64,000 bases of DNA from Marchantia polymorpha subsp. ruderalis. Its lineage: Eukaryota; Streptophyta; Marchantiopsida; Marchantiales; Marchantiaceae. The stretch lies in contig AP031357.1 in NCBI GenBank assembly GCA_037833965.1, forward strand, positions 9,444,001-9,508,000. The letters run 5' to 3'. Made by a program: the position numbers and the translations under genes. The notes under the pieces were generated by a model. The model did not search any database. It saw only the letters and a program-made list of their open reading frames with translations, and had not been told where the DNA came from. This document shows, one piece after another, positions 53,301 to 64,000 of the stretch (positions within the stretch are counted from its first letter, which is position 1; each line of letters starts with the position of its first letter).

Positions 53301-53793
53301 AACTTTTTATATAGTTCACGCATTCCATCTATTGCATGGTACTTTAAACTTCATGTATGATTAGTTAACCTTATCGGCCTTAATATTTGAGTGAGAGTAC
53401 AAGAGCTTTTCTAACAATCACATACTTTTTACCCGCTTTGTACGGTATGAAGAAGAATATTTAATACACTTTGAGAAATTACAGTAGTTATTTATCGTTG
53501 CAAGTGATAAATATAATTAGAAAAAACATTATGGATAAAATAAGTAAAGACTCATATTTCAGTATATAGAGAATTTTTGTCAACTGAGGACAATACATTC
53601 ATGTCGAGGGAATCGAAGAAATCTAATTAATAATAAAGTCTATAAGTAATTTAGTCAACACATGTATGTTTATGTAAGTACATACATTACGTCATAGATC
53701 TACCTGCTTGAAAAAAATGTAATCGAGGATTTCTCTAAAGATTTTGCCTTTTTTCGTCCTGTTTGTTCACTAGCTCTACATTTTTCATTGTAG
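50365..53793 (+). other. AT-rich non-coding stretch, possible intron
   Basis: AT-rich, only short unconvincing ORFs, none of the LTR families. It could be a large intron of the F-box gene or plain intergenic DNA. Confidence 0.35.
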
Positions 53794-53858
53794 TGGTTGT
53801 AGGTTTGAAACTTACTACTATTTAGAGGATACAAGAACTTCAACCAACTGAAGTCAAC

Positions 53859-55463
53859 ATGGAGGATCTAAGAAATTTCCTTCTCACCTTAAAGATGGAA
53901 GAGAATTCAGCAGGAGATTCAGCTGACTTTTGTGGAGGATATGTGGACGATCAGTTCCATTCTGCAGGTGCACAGTTCTTGAAAACGAAGGAGTTGAAAG
54001 CACCAGGAGTTAGTGGGAGTGAGATTCATCTTCCAACTGGGGACGTGGGTTACTCTACTGATGTCAGGCTGAAGGATCCGTCAGAGAAAGAAGAAATTTA
54101 TGTCTTAGGTGAAGGTGACATGGATGACAAATCCCAAGTTGCTGGAAATGGTGAATATAGTACGGACTTCAAAGTCCAAGAGGATTGGAAGGAGAAACCT
54201 GCAAATCACTCAGAATGCTATACTGTGTCTTCTGATGTGAATACAAGTCTTCCAGAAGCTCTAATGGAAAAGATCATCTCGAAGATTTCATTTCCCGGCC
54301 TCTTCAAAGCTAAGATTCTCTCCAAATCCTGGTTCTTCAAGCTGCCAAGTTTGACTATCGTACACTCAATGTCTTCATATGAGCAGAGAGAAGATAGTAA
54401 GTCAAGATCATGGTTCCACCATGAAATAGGCCAAGCTTCACAAAACTGGCCAACCTACTGTCCAGTGTTTGTATGGAAGAAGAGGATATTTGGGTTCGAT
54501 CAGAACTCCTCTCAGTGGAAGGAGTTCCCGATTCATCACGAGATTCCAATGCCCCAGCGCAGTCATGAACAGATCCAGTCTGCAAATGTTTACTTTGCAG
54601 GTTCACTCATGATCTACTATCGGCCGGATGAGGAAGAGAGCACATCGGCATTTGTTGCTAATCCCTTGACTGGAGACTGGACGATTCTGCCGGGTTTTCC
54701 AAATGTCTTTCAGTGCTTATGTATATTCAAGAAGCAGTGTTGCCGTGGTCAGTATAACATTGTCATTGTAAATGCAGAGTGGTATACTGCTGGATCTCTG
54801 AGAGTCACCACAAGGACTCTTGATACTCGTGCAAGAACATGGCTTTGTGAAGAGTCTTTTCTTGGCACAATGGTAGATGATGCACCCCAACTACAGGTTG
54901 AAGGAGGCACTCCTGCAACTTATTTTGGTCCATCCAGTGCTTATCTCAATGGGAGGGTCTACATTGTACTCTGGGGTGAGAGAGTGGAGATATGGGAGTT
55001 TGGCATTGAGTGCAGAACTTGGAAGATTGTGCATCTCAACTTGGCCTTTGAGACCTCTACAGCAGGCCGTAACCAGTTTCGGAACTTTGGGGTGTACGTG
55101 GTTGGTTGTGAGTTATACCTTGTCGTCCTCACGGGTTTCATGTCGGATGAACCTGTGATCTATCAGCTGGATTTGAAGACTCTGCAGCCTGTGCCACTAA
55201 GAAGGTGGGAATGTCCATGGAAGCATCATGGATCGCATCGAGAAAGACATTACTGTGATAAGGTCATTGGGGGCGCCACTTGCCTCTATTTCTTACGGGA
55301 AGCGTTTTATCAGACCTTCCGTACAAGCATCTGGAGTTTTGAAGTACAAACTGGAAAATGGATGTATCTACCATTTCCTCAAAAATACTCAAAGACGTTC
55401 ATACCTGAAAACCTGGCTACAGGAGTTTATGAGCCCGGATTGAATCCCTTTATTGTGCCGTAA
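53859..55463 (+). CDS. F-box protein with kelch-like C-terminal region
   Basis: 534 codons in one exon, start context AACATGG. Residues 1-125 are acidic and look disordered. An F-box follows at about 128-168 (LPEALMEKIISKISFPGLFKAKILSKSWFFKLPSL), the segment that binds SKP1 in SCF ubiquitin ligases. The remainder has kelch/F-box-associated features: VFVWKKRIFGFDQNSSQWKEF, ANPLTGDWTILPGFPNVF, YLNGRVYIVLWGERVEIW, VVGCELYLVVLTG and VIYQLDLKTLQPVPLRRW, i.e. repeated beta strands ending in aromatic residues. I infer a substrate adaptor of an SCF E3 ligase; the substrate is unknown. Base composition is unlike the flanking transposons. It is the only convincing host gene in the window. Confidence 0.88.
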   Translation: MEDLRNFLLTLKMEENSAGDSADFCGGYVDDQFHSAGAQFLKTKELKAPGVSGSEIHLPTGDVGYSTDVRLKDPSEKEEIYVLGEGDMDDKSQVAGNGEYSTDFKVQEDWKEKPANHSECYTVSSDVNTSLPEALMEKIISKISFPGLFKAKILSKSWFFKLPSLTIVHSMSSYEQREDSKSRSWFHHEIGQASQNWPTYCPVFVWKKRIFGFDQNSSQWKEFPIHHEIPMPQRSHEQIQSANVYFAGSLMIYYRPDEEESTSAFVANPLTGDWTILPGFPNVFQCLCIFKKQCCRGQYNIVIVNAEWYTAGSLRVTTRTLDTRARTWLCEESFLGTMVDDAPQLQVEGGTPATYFGPSSAYLNGRVYIVLWGERVEIWEFGIECRTWKIVHLNLAFETSTAGRNQFRNFGVYVVGCELYLVVLTGFMSDEPVIYQLDLKTLQPVPLRRWECPWKHHGSHRERHYCDKVIGGATCLYFLREAFYQTFRTSIWSFEVQTGKWMYLPFPQKYSKTFIPENLATGVYEPGLNPFIVP

Positions 55464-56495
55464 CTAGTTTTGAGTGAGTTGCTTGTGAATGGGAGAGAAT
55501 GCATTCAGAACTCCATGCAGTCTTGATTTCGCTTTACATTATGGTAATGGTAAATTGTGAGCCATTCTGGTCTTCATTATCAGATGGAAGAAGCAGGCTT
55601 GCTTGATTCCAAGTTCTGTTGCTTCTCTTTGTATGCTGACTTTTGTCTCCAAAGAGAGCAAAGCTAATTCTACTTACTAACCGCATATTTGAACTTCAAT
55701 CAGTCCAAGAACAATAGAAGACATTTATTCGTTTGAAGTTAATAGGTTCCATCCACATAATCAGGTAGACCACAATGCAATATTGATTTGAAGAGTTAGC
55801 ATCTTCCTCCTCTTTGCTACTTAATGGGATTATATAGTCATTGCGTAGATATGAACCACTCAATGAACAATATATCAAAGTATAGGAATCAGCCAGCGTC
55901 AATGTACTAAAAGATAGATGTATTTCTGGAAATTGGAGCTGCACCTGACTACGAAGTGATTCATTTCTTAAGCGAGAAGCACAATGAAAGTATCTGCATG
56001 TAAAAAGTTGGCTCCGGAAGTTGTGCTTGTTCATGCGGCGCTGCCTTTATTCGGCAGTATTGGCAGCAGTTCAGTTCAAGTTCTGGGTTTTCAGCCCCAG
56101 ATGCAAACAATAGAATAGAGTTCTACTTAGCACAAGCTTTTGCTTCAAGTCCGTGATAGGGCTAAATTATTTCTCGTCCCGTTTAATTTAATGACGGCAG
56201 GTATTAATGATGATATCAAGAAATACAAAGTGAAGGATTTCTACATGAATTGTGTGGAGGGTCTTGATATTATTGCTCTACAGTAACACAAGGTGGATGT
56301 GTTTGCTTTGACTATCATCGGCAGATTCATTAGTAAGATTTGAACACCTTTTGTGCCCCTGGTTAGAAGGTAATCAAGGGTGAAGGCACAGCACTACTCA
56401 TCCATAGAAGCTTCAATCTCCTTCAATCTGGACTTTCAAACGATGTTTTTGTTAATTGTGCGCACATTTCCAAGAATGGTCACAATATTTTTGTT
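55464..56495. other. 3' flank of the F-box gene and intergenic DNA
   Basis: It holds the probable 3' untranslated region; I see no canonical AATAAA. No other gene is supported. The stretch ends at the left flank TTGTT of a C-family LTR. Confidence 0.5.
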
Positions 56496-56730
56496 TGTGA
56501 GCACAAAACTGTGCTCACATGTCTTTTTACCTTTATGAGAGTTAAAGTTTTGGATTTAAACTCTCGCAAAATTATGCTTGGGGTTTTTCTGAAAGTTTTG
56601 GCAAGATTAGGAGTTGGTGTGATGGTTAGGGGGCAAAAGGTGCGGAAGGGGGCCATCGGGGTAAGGTCTTCGGCGAAGTGCCTTCGGTGAAGTCCCTTCG
56701 GGGAAAGGCCTTCGGCAAAATAGTGAAACC

Positions 56731-57163
56731 CTCATAACGTTTTCAATGTGAGACGCCTTGACTCAGTTAGTGTTTTTTTGGAAAGAGCTCGCGACGCTTG
56801 TTCCAACGAGACCAAGAACTCTTGAAACGGATGAGAGATCACTGAGTTATGAGCGTCAAAAGCGGCTGACATGGTTAGGCAAAAAGCATTCGGCGATAAC
56901 AGATAGAATGTCCTTCGGCCCAAGGAGTTGCGAGTAGGAAGCCTGGGCATAGGCGAGTTGCGCGTAGGCGGCCTGCGCATAGGCGGGTTGCGAGTAGGAA
57001 GCCTGTGCATAGACAAACGCCTTCGGCGGAAGAGTAAAACAGTGATAACTTTCTCAATTATTAACGGTTTGACTTAGTTAGGGGCTCGTTGGAAAGAGCT
57101 CAACACGCTCGTTCCAACGAGACTAAGAACGTTTCAAACGAAGCAGGTATCTGTGAGTTATGA
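56731..57163 (+). repeat. Two dyad-symmetric modules in old C LTR
   Basis: Both keep the CATAAC and GTTATGAG outer arms. The inner stems read TTTTTTGGAA/TTCCAACGAG and CTCGTTGGAA/TTCCAACGAG. Confidence 0.75.
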
Positions 57164-57651
57164 GCGTCGGGGGTGACTGTTATAGATAGGCAAAGGTGCG
57201 GAAGAGTGTCTTCGGCGGGAGGATGACTTCGGCGGTGCGCGGAAGAAGATTTCGGACGGCGGATGTTGACGTGGTCATGAATAAAGATTGTACAGGTGTG
57301 GCAGTGGCGGCGGCGTGAAGTGAAGCGTGGGAAATAGGACGGCGGGGCATGAAGTCGCACATGGGAACCAGGCCGTTGCCCATCATCGTGGGAACGGCAT
57401 TCAAGCGGCCTGCGGGCAATTCGGCCCTTGGACATGGGAGAGGATTATTTGGCCTGCGAGCTGGGATCGTGTGATGTGCCATTGTGTGTAGACGCTGGTG
57501 GGATCTGTAGGAGAAATAGAGTGTGGATGTGAATGATTTTCGCAGGGAAGTGGTGAGAATTAGGAGGGGAGTGTGGAGAGTTTGAAGTAGGAGGAAGCAA
57601 ACTCTCGTGGGTGGAGAGTCGTATCTGAGAGTGAAATTAAATTGGGATTTG

Positions 57652-57870
57652 AGATTGAAGTGTAAAATCCGTGAGTGAGATCTGAGATTGAAGTGTAAAA
57701 TCTGTGAGTGGGAGCTGAGATTGAAGTGTAAAATCTGTGAGTGGGAGTTGAGATCGAAGTGTAAAATCTGTGAGTGGGAGCTGAGATCGAAGTGTAAAAT
57801 CTGTGAGTGGGAGCTGAGATCGAAGTGGAAAATCTGTGAGTGGGAGCTGAAATCGGAGTGGAAGATCTGA
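57652..57870 (+). repeat. 33-bp tandem repeat, about 6.6 units
   Basis: The unit begins GATTGAAGTGTAAAATCTG and ends GAGTGGGAGCTGA. A single related unit is present in the other C LTRs (for example about 6350-6390), so the array expanded in this copy. Its open frames (KCKICEWELR repeats) are by-products of the 33-bp period. Confidence 0.8.
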
Positions 57871-58327
57871 GAAGGGGAGCTGAGAGTGAAGTGAAATCTG
57901 AGACTGAAATCTGACAGTCGGGATTTGAATTTGAAACTGAAAAGGGAGAGTGGAATCTAAGAGAGGAATCTGGTGGGGTCTTAAGGTGGAAGCTGAGAAA
58001 TCGACACTGAAATCTGAATAGGAATTGGGAGTGGGACTCGGAGCTTAGGTAGACCACAGCGGCTGTGGTATTGACTAACTCAATACCATAGAGTTGGGTT
58101 AGATCTTTATGAAACAAAGAACTTGTCTGTTGCTCTTGTGGAAATAGCAGACAGTAAGTTATTATTTTCAATTCTGGATAATTTGTCTGTGAAAGAGCAA
58201 GTGTTTAGGATCTCGTTGTCTTGGATACACTTAGAGCACATGGCTTGAGTTCAGCGAAGTTAGATTATGGGAGCTCGAACCCCCACCTGGACTACAAACG
58301 CTGAAGGGTGGGAAGGTTCGGCTCACA

Positions 58328-59664
58328 TAAAATAATGCGTCTGCCGGGAGCCTGATCTTGTAAATGCAGAATAGGACTAGATCGCACAAACCAAACCTGG
58401 AGCCAGGACTAGAGAAACCCGTTCGCAGTAGGAAGAAACCTGAGAATAAGGAAATCGAGGAAGAAATTAAACTTGAGATATATCTGAATGTGGATCTTGT
58501 TGATGAGTCTTTGTTAGAAGCTTTAGAGAAAACTAGCAACCAAAAATGAGGAGAGTGGTCACTCTGCAAGCGTAGGTTGTCAAACGTCTGCTAAGATTTA
58601 CTCGAGGAGAAAAGTGATTGTAGAACTTGACAATGGAAAGTTGGTTGAGGAATCTGCCAGCATAGCTGACGATGGAGGGAGAGCAGGCCCTCCTCCTAGT
58701 ACTCCCATAGACCCACTCGTGAGGCCAAGAGACCTTCCTATTCAGGTTCCACAAAATTTGGCAGCTGTGGTCATGCCACCCAATCTGCCTAAGTTCTATG
58801 GGACGAAGGTTGAGGATCCTTCAAGGCACATGGAAAGATATGTTGAGAGGCTAGCCAGCTCTCTGATTACAGATCCAGGGTATTGTTTGGTCTAGTTTCC
58901 TACTACCCTGGAAGGTAAAGCGTATGAGTGGTATAGGGATCATTCTAAAGGTCATTATGAGGGATGGGACTAGATGCAAAGGGAGTTCTTGAATGAGTTT
59001 AGGCCTGAGGTGGGGCAGGGTACTGCATTGAGAGCTTTGGCATCATTAAAACAGGGAAGGGAAGAGGAAATCTTAGCTTACATTAGAAGATTTGATCTTG
59101 TCAGTGCGCGTTTTGTGAGTACAATGCTCAATGACGATACGCTGAGACAATTTTTTATCCAAGGGTTTTTCAAAGCTGGGACCATCAAAGGTGTGTTAGA
59201 GAGAAGCCCTCAAACTCTTGCTGAGGCCAAGATGGCTGCCAGAGAGATAGAGAACATTGACAAGCATATGATAGATTGTGGAGGAAGGAGGATGAATCCA
59301 TTCCTCTGTTCATCCCAATTCGTCCTAGAGCGATTGAAGGAGACTCAGGTAGGCATAGGGGTCAAGCTCCCCATTCTCTCATTGAGTCAATTTCGCAAAC
59401 AAGAGAACCAACACCTGTTTTAGCATTGCCAGCCCCTACGGTGGATCCTAACCTGGAAAATGTAGAGAAAAGATTGAATGCCAGTCAGGCACGTTTTCAG
59501 GAGACCATGATGAAACAGATGCAGAGCATCATAGAGCAGATGACCTTGATGATCAGGAGTCAACAGCCAAGACCTTCTTCTCCAGTCAAGTCAGGTAGAC
59601 ATTCATCAAGCCTGTGGTGTGTCCAGTGTGGTCAATCCGGGCACTCCAAACAGTTTTGTAGGGT
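58328..59664 (+). pseudogene. Decayed C-family gag with degenerate primer site
   Basis: Primer-site region at about 58331-58350, with the initial TGG lost. Gag begins MQNRTRSHKPN at 58364. It contains an extra segment and stop around 58546, an in-frame TAG at 58893 (where the intact copy reads VWF), another near 58970, and a shift of frame near 59270. Remains of the capsid-like region (FLNEFRPEVGQG) and the CCHC knuckle (CVQCGQSGHSKQFC) are clear. It is interrupted at 59665 by a B LTR, left target copy AGGGT. Confidence 0.85.
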
Positions 59665-60027
59665 TGTGGTAACTCACTTTTTGTTCTTTTTGCAGAATTT
59701 AAACAAATTTAGAAAAGAAGTACCGAAGCAGTGTCTGTAGTTAGGAAATGGTACGTTAAATAGAGTGGATTGAGGACATCGTCACGAGGTCACGAAGAAG
59801 CGCGAAGTTGGACGTACCAGCGCCAAATGCCTTCGACGCCTTCGGCAAGATCTCCTTTACTGAGGTGTCTCTACTCACGCGCTTCCAGCGTTTAGGAAGG
59901 TACGCTTCCGGCACAGAAACCTTCGGAGGAGATGTCGCTAAAGACGTCAGAAGCCGGCAAGGACCTTTGAAGGCTTCCGACCATGAGTGCGCCTTCGGCG
60001 AAGCGCCGCTAGCGCGGGAGGAAAACC

Positions 60028-60150
60028 TTCATAACGATCAGGATTCACGGTAGTTCCAGTTGATTGAGGTTGCATTGGAAAGAGCTTGGAACGGTCGTTC
60101 TAACGAGCCCATGAGCGCCGGAGATGGATCAGGGACGAAGAAGTTATGAG
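60028..60150 (+). repeat. Dyad-symmetric module in B LTR
   Basis: Outer arms TTCATAAC and GTTATGAG. The inner stem is degenerate (GCATTGGAA against TTCTAACGA). Confidence 0.6.
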
Positions 60151-61093
60151 CGTCGGAAAACTCGCATCCGGACATGCGCTGTTCGCGCTAGGGTTCACCG
60201 TCGGAGAGGACTCCCGTACGCCTTTGGCGATGCGCCTTCGGCGGAACCACGCGCTCATGGGAGGAGATCAACTCAGAGGCGGAAGCGCCTTTGACGGCTG
60301 CGCAACGGAAGAGAAGCGCCGGCCGGATGTACGCCTCCGACGTGGCGAAGATACGAAGTGGTTGGCGAAGATAGGCGGGTGTGCTGGCATAATTCGCGCC
60401 GGTGGGATATGCGCCGTCGGCGATAGGCGGGGCAGAACAGACAAAACAAGTTTAACGAATACGCGCCAGCGTAATTCACGCCGACTTGATGTGCGCCTCC
60501 AGCGAGGCGCCGACAGGGAAGGAATACGCCAACGGCGATACGCCTCCGGCGATGGGCAGGTTAGGAAAAGACAACTTAGCCGACTCATACGCTCCACTGC
60601 GGCGAACTCGAGTCCGGAACATGATGGCGAACTCGAGTCCGGAAGACGATGGCGGCGGGAGAATTCAACGTTCACGCATGCGAATGCGCGCAGTGCGGAG
60701 TCGTGAATTCGAGCATGCGAGGGAGAACCGTTAGGCCGTATAGCCGGCTGTGTAATCAAGTTTGATTGTAACCAGTGAGAACGTTGGGCGATCTTGAATT
60801 CGGAGAAGAAAAGACTGCTCTCCAGTCTCATTCTCTCATTCTTGATTGTGAGTTTTCCAGCTTCAGAGATTACGCGCAAGGGCGGAGAGACCTGCAGTGA
60901 GAAGAGAGGGTGCGGAGACGAGTTGCGAGAGGATCTTGACAGGTCTTGCAGAGAGTTTGCGAGCAGCGAACTTGAGCGCGCAAGAGAAGAGAGAGCGATT
61001 TCAGTCAGTGTCTGAGCGGCCAACGCGCAGCGGCGATTGTGAGAGATCGAGCGGAAGGGAGAACGTCTGTGTGTGTGCAGGAAACGCAAGGAA

Positions 61094-64000
61094 GATGTCG
61101 AAGGTCCCCCAGCTGCGAGTGTCTCCACTCAGAGTGCCGCAGATCGGTCTGCGCGCATTCCAAGATGTGTTAACAAGGCTGAAGCTTGATTTCCTCCTGT
61201 GGGGATGGAACTGGACATGTCCGGAGATGGTGCGCGAGTATCTGCAGGAGAAACACAAGCCCTCGCGCGGATTCCGCCCACATCCCGAGAGGTGGGACAT
61301 TAATGACTGGGCGCAGGTGTTAGGAAGGTGTGCAGGCGAGGAAGGGTTTCTCCTCTTCGAGGCCGAGAGCGTGAAGGTGTCCAAGGAGGAAGAAATCTCC
61401 TACAATGATCTTTTCAAAGTTGCCAGGCATCCCAAGAACGGTTTCCAAACACGGGATTACAAAGATCGATTGCGGAGAAATGTCGCGACGGCATTGCTTC
61501 AGATATTGCAGCCGACCAAGACCGCCTACATGCATGGTTGGCAAGTGGGATTTGTGGAGCTAGTGTTGTCAGGAGCTCCGGTTCATTGGGCACGACTCCT
61601 GTGGAAGGTGACGCGCCAACATGCGCAAGAAGAGAGAGGAGGGACCCTCAATCATCTTTTGCCTTACCTGATTGTGTTTTATCGAGCGATGGGATGTTTG
61701 ACAACTTCAGAGCGGACACGGTTTCTGCTGCTGACCCGGAGTTATCCAGGTAGATACTTGCGGGAGGCCGAAGTGGACACAGATCCGGACGAAGCACCTG
61801 CCAGTCCAGCTCCGGCTCCGGCTCCAGCAAGAGCAGCAGAAGAGCGTCGAAGTGAGCGCACTCCGCGAAAGCGGAAATGGGATGAGAGACCTGAGGACAG
61901 GCAGCCGGAAGCTCCCGCTGCGCCGACTTGGAGTCGGCCAACCAACGAGCCTCACAGCCGGCCGAAACAGAGGGCACGCAAAGTGGTGTTGCCAACTAGT
62001 ACTGAGGAGACCGGGCATACTCCGGTCCGACGGAGTATCCTGCCCACACAGGAAGAGATAATCGCGCAGATTCTGGGGAGGTCGGCGAACACCTCTGCGC
62101 AGAAGGCACCGATGCCTCCATAAGAAGACAGGCGAACTGACAGTCGGCCGACTGCGAGTCGGACGACTGAAGGTCGGCCAACTGAAGTACGGCCAACTAA
62201 GCAGCGCGTTGAACCGGATAGCAGGCCGGAAGCAGAAGGGAGTTTGAATGACGAGCCAACAACCCTCAGAGGGTCGTCTTCGGCAGAAGGCGCTTCCGGG
62301 AAAACGCCTCCAACAAGCAGGCCAAGTGGAGTAAAGACGCGCAAGGTGGATCCGACTGCCAGTCGGACAACTGCGAGTCGGTCAACTGAAGGACGGCCAG
62401 ATTCGCCGACTGCGAATCGGACTAGGCCGGCGACCATCGTGCGGGCGCCTTCGGCGGACACACCTCCGGCGAAGACACCCTCCGCGCAGATTGCGCCGGA
62501 AGAACAGGCAGTAGAAGCGGGCGGTGCAAGGGTGACAAAAGTCACTGCGGCGCCGATCCCTTCGGGAATCGAAGATCGAGCCGGAACAGAGGTTCAGGCA
62601 GTGGGATCCCCCACTGCCTTGGATATTTTAGCAGGGAGTGGAGCGGCAGTCACGGCGGAAGCTGCCGTGCGCCAGAGTTCCAGATGGTTGCCAAGAGATT
62701 CGGTGGCGACTGAAATCCTCGAAACAGAGGATGAGACGAGTTCGGAAGAGCAGGAAGCGAACTCTGTGCAGAAGACGCCAACAGGGGTATTGTGCGAGCA
62801 GATAGTTCCACTCCTGCGATATTTGGATCGCAAGACATCAAAGTACTCAAGTTCCAGAAAACCGCAGTCTTATGTGGAGATTGTCAAGCGCAGGACGAGA
62901 AGCAAGGTGGCCACTTGGGCCTCTAGGTTGTCGTGCGAATACATATCGCCATACACTCTACATCGCTGACATGCTACTCACATACACATACGCACACACA
63001 TACATATACATATAAGGTGCGAGAGAGTACACACTCAAATGTCACAACTGAAATAAACGGGAGATTCCCCACTGGAATTCTCGTCGGTCAATTACCCCAC
63101 TGGCAACAAACCGTCACCGTCACAAACATGAGTCAAGCCCAACCCACTCCACACTCGGAGAATCCAGGTCGACGCAAAAGGGAAAGTCACTCTACGCTCC
63201 CAACGCTTCCAGGCTCAACTCGAAGAACTAACGTTCTTCGAGCCGTCCCCGACTGTATACCCCTCGTGACCCAAACCCTAACTTCACGGCTAAATATAGT
63301 AAGTGTGTAAACTTCGTGAGCCGACTCTTAACTACATGACAAGGTGCCAAACATTGCAGGATAGGTATACTGCCCTCCGACAGCACCTGGCGATCACGCA
63401 GAGGCTACACCAAACCCTGCAACAACAGCGGGAGGATGTGGCGACGGAAGCCCAGGCGGATGCCGAGCTAATGCGGGCAAAGATCGAGTCGGAATTGCAG
63501 GAAGAGCGGAGACAAAACCGCATCTTAACAGAGGAGCTTGCGCGCCAGATGCGCGCATTAGAAGAAAGTCAAAGTACACGCAAGGAGGATGAGGAGTTGT
63601 TGCGCAACTTGCAATCCGAGTGCGTGGAATTGAGGGCGCACCGCGCAGATGCGGAAATGCAGCTAGGAGAGGTGGAAGGCAGCAGCCGGACGCGAGAAGA
63701 GTTGGCGACGCGGGTGACTCACTGTCTAAAAGTATACGCCCATTGGGAGGTGGCAGCTCAAGAGAAGATCACACTCAGGGAGTTTGAGCTTCGGGCGGCG
63801 GCATTGACGGAGGGTGACAGTCGGAGTCGGCGGCGAGTAGCGAGGAAATTAGAAGCCTTCTTGTCGGGTGCGCGTGACACTATGGCGCACTTAGAGTCGG
63901 AAGTGACTGCCGTCCTTCAGCGACTGGGGTTGCGCAGCCGGTCAGAAGATTGGCAGGGTAGAGATAGAGTGCGAGGCAGTCCGGCGTGCAGGAGGCGCAG
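61094..64000 (+). pseudogene. B-type LTR ORF with nonsense codon and insertion
   Basis: It starts MSKVPQLRVSPLRVPQ and carries the intact N-terminal domain including WGWNWTCPEMVREYLQ, the Trp region lost to a stop in the 44269-46830 copy. One nonsense codon TAA lies at 62121-62123 (Glu in the homologue); the frame is otherwise open on both sides. A 413-bp insertion splits the coiled-coil approach at 62929. After it the sequence resumes (CQTLQD-like, then QEERRQNRILTEELARQ) to the window edge. Confidence 0.75.
62929..63341 (+). mobile_element. 413-bp insertion, probable small solo LTR
   Basis: It begins TGTCGTGCG and ends CATGACA, flanked by AGGT on both sides (62925-62928 and 63342-63345), and is absent from the homologous site in the other B copies. 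TG...CA ends suggest a small LTR. A four-base duplication is shorter than the usual five, and the short inverted ends (TGTC/GACA) also allow a terminal-inverted-repeat element. It contains a CA/TA-rich tract with TATATAAG-like sequence near 63010 and an exact telo-box AAACCCTAA at about 63273-63281. No coding capacity. It is unrelated by eye to families A, B and C. Confidence 0.65.

Larger units (their letters stand above)
56496..58327 (+). repeat. Older C-family 5' LTR
   Basis: 1832 bp, TGTGAGCAC to GGCTCACA. Dyad modules lie at about 56731-56853 and 57041-57163 (two, against three in the others). The sequence is clearly diverged from the intact element and includes a 33-bp tandem array. The terminal palindrome is preserved. 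Confidence 0.85.
59665..64000 (+). mobile_element. B-type LTR, plus orientation, running off the window
   Basis: It begins TGTGGTAACTCAC at 59665 inside the C-family zinc knuckle. One dyad module lies at 60028-60150; the B ORF starts at 61094 and is still in progress at the window end. It contains a 413-bp insertion at 62929-63341. TATA and R/U5 lie beyond the window. Confidence 0.8.

Noticed and set aside
48261..53858. Possible tRNA or small RNA gene in the AT-rich island
   Set aside because: I saw no tRNA-like cloverleaf with paired A and B boxes.
55696..56034. Minus-strand 112-codon ORF downstream of the F-box gene
   Set aside because: No family resemblance; falls in the probable 3' untranslated region.
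57688..57870. KCKICEWELR repeat ORF
   Set aside because: A by-product of the 33-bp tandem repeat, which stays in frame because 33 is divisible by three.

Overview
The window is nuclear DNA from a plant. The evidence is nested Ty3/Gypsy LTR retrotransposons plus one F-box gene in an AT-rich island. The F-box protein and the absence of chromodomains in the Gypsy polyproteins are compatible with an early-diverging land plant (bryophyte or lycophyte), but that is an impression and I cannot name a species. About 56 of the 64 kb is retrotransposon sequence. I use working names. Family C is Ty3/Gypsy with a single gag-pro-pol ORF and LTRs of about 1.9 kb (TGTGAGCAC...GGCTCACA). Family A is Ty3/Gypsy with gag-pro and pol separated by one UAG codon. 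A1, A2 and B are LTR types that share termini (TGTGGTA...TTATTACA) and a similar TATA/R/U5 half. A1 has a repeat-rich U3 without an ORF; A2 and B carry a long ORF inside the LTR.

Layout: 1-2748 A2 LTR (-); 2749-6863 3' half of a C element (+); 6864-7777 3' half of a B LTR (+); 7778-10444 part of an older B LTR (-); 10445-12814 A1 LTR (+); 12815-28478 family A internal region (gag-pro, UAG CAA UUA, pol), split in integrase by an intact 10.1-kb C element at 17485-27586 (-) with a perfect TGGGG target duplication; 28479-37045 A2 LTR (+), itself split by an A1 solo LTR (-) at 31029-34184; 37046-41045 A2 LTR (-), truncated; 41046-42287 pol fragment of a diverged C element (+); 42288-44189 primer site and 5' LTR of a C element (-); 44190-48075 5' half of a B LTR (-); 48076-48260 end of the older B LTR (+); 48261-56495 AT-rich single-copy island with an intact 534-codon F-box gene at 53859-55463 (+); 56496-59664 decayed C element (5' LTR and gag, +); 59665-64000 B LTR (+), running off the window and holding a 413-bp insertion.

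Five things stand out. (1) A2 and B LTRs contain a long U3-located ORF: a plant-transposon-like domain, a low-complexity linker and a C-terminal coiled coil. (2) A dyad-symmetric module of about 125 bp recurs roughly 27 times, in every LTR of all families. (3) The gag-pro/pol boundary carries a tobamovirus-like readthrough context, UAG CAA UUA. (4) Matching target duplications (TTCGG and GATGC) show that 2749-10444 and 42288-48260 are two halves of one nested insertion now lying in opposite orientation, implying an inversion of more than 39 kb (or an assembly misjoin). (5) The family A element has different LTR types and non-matching flanks at its two ends, as expected of a recombinant.

I found no tRNA or rRNA gene, no CRISPR array and no bacterial-type operon.
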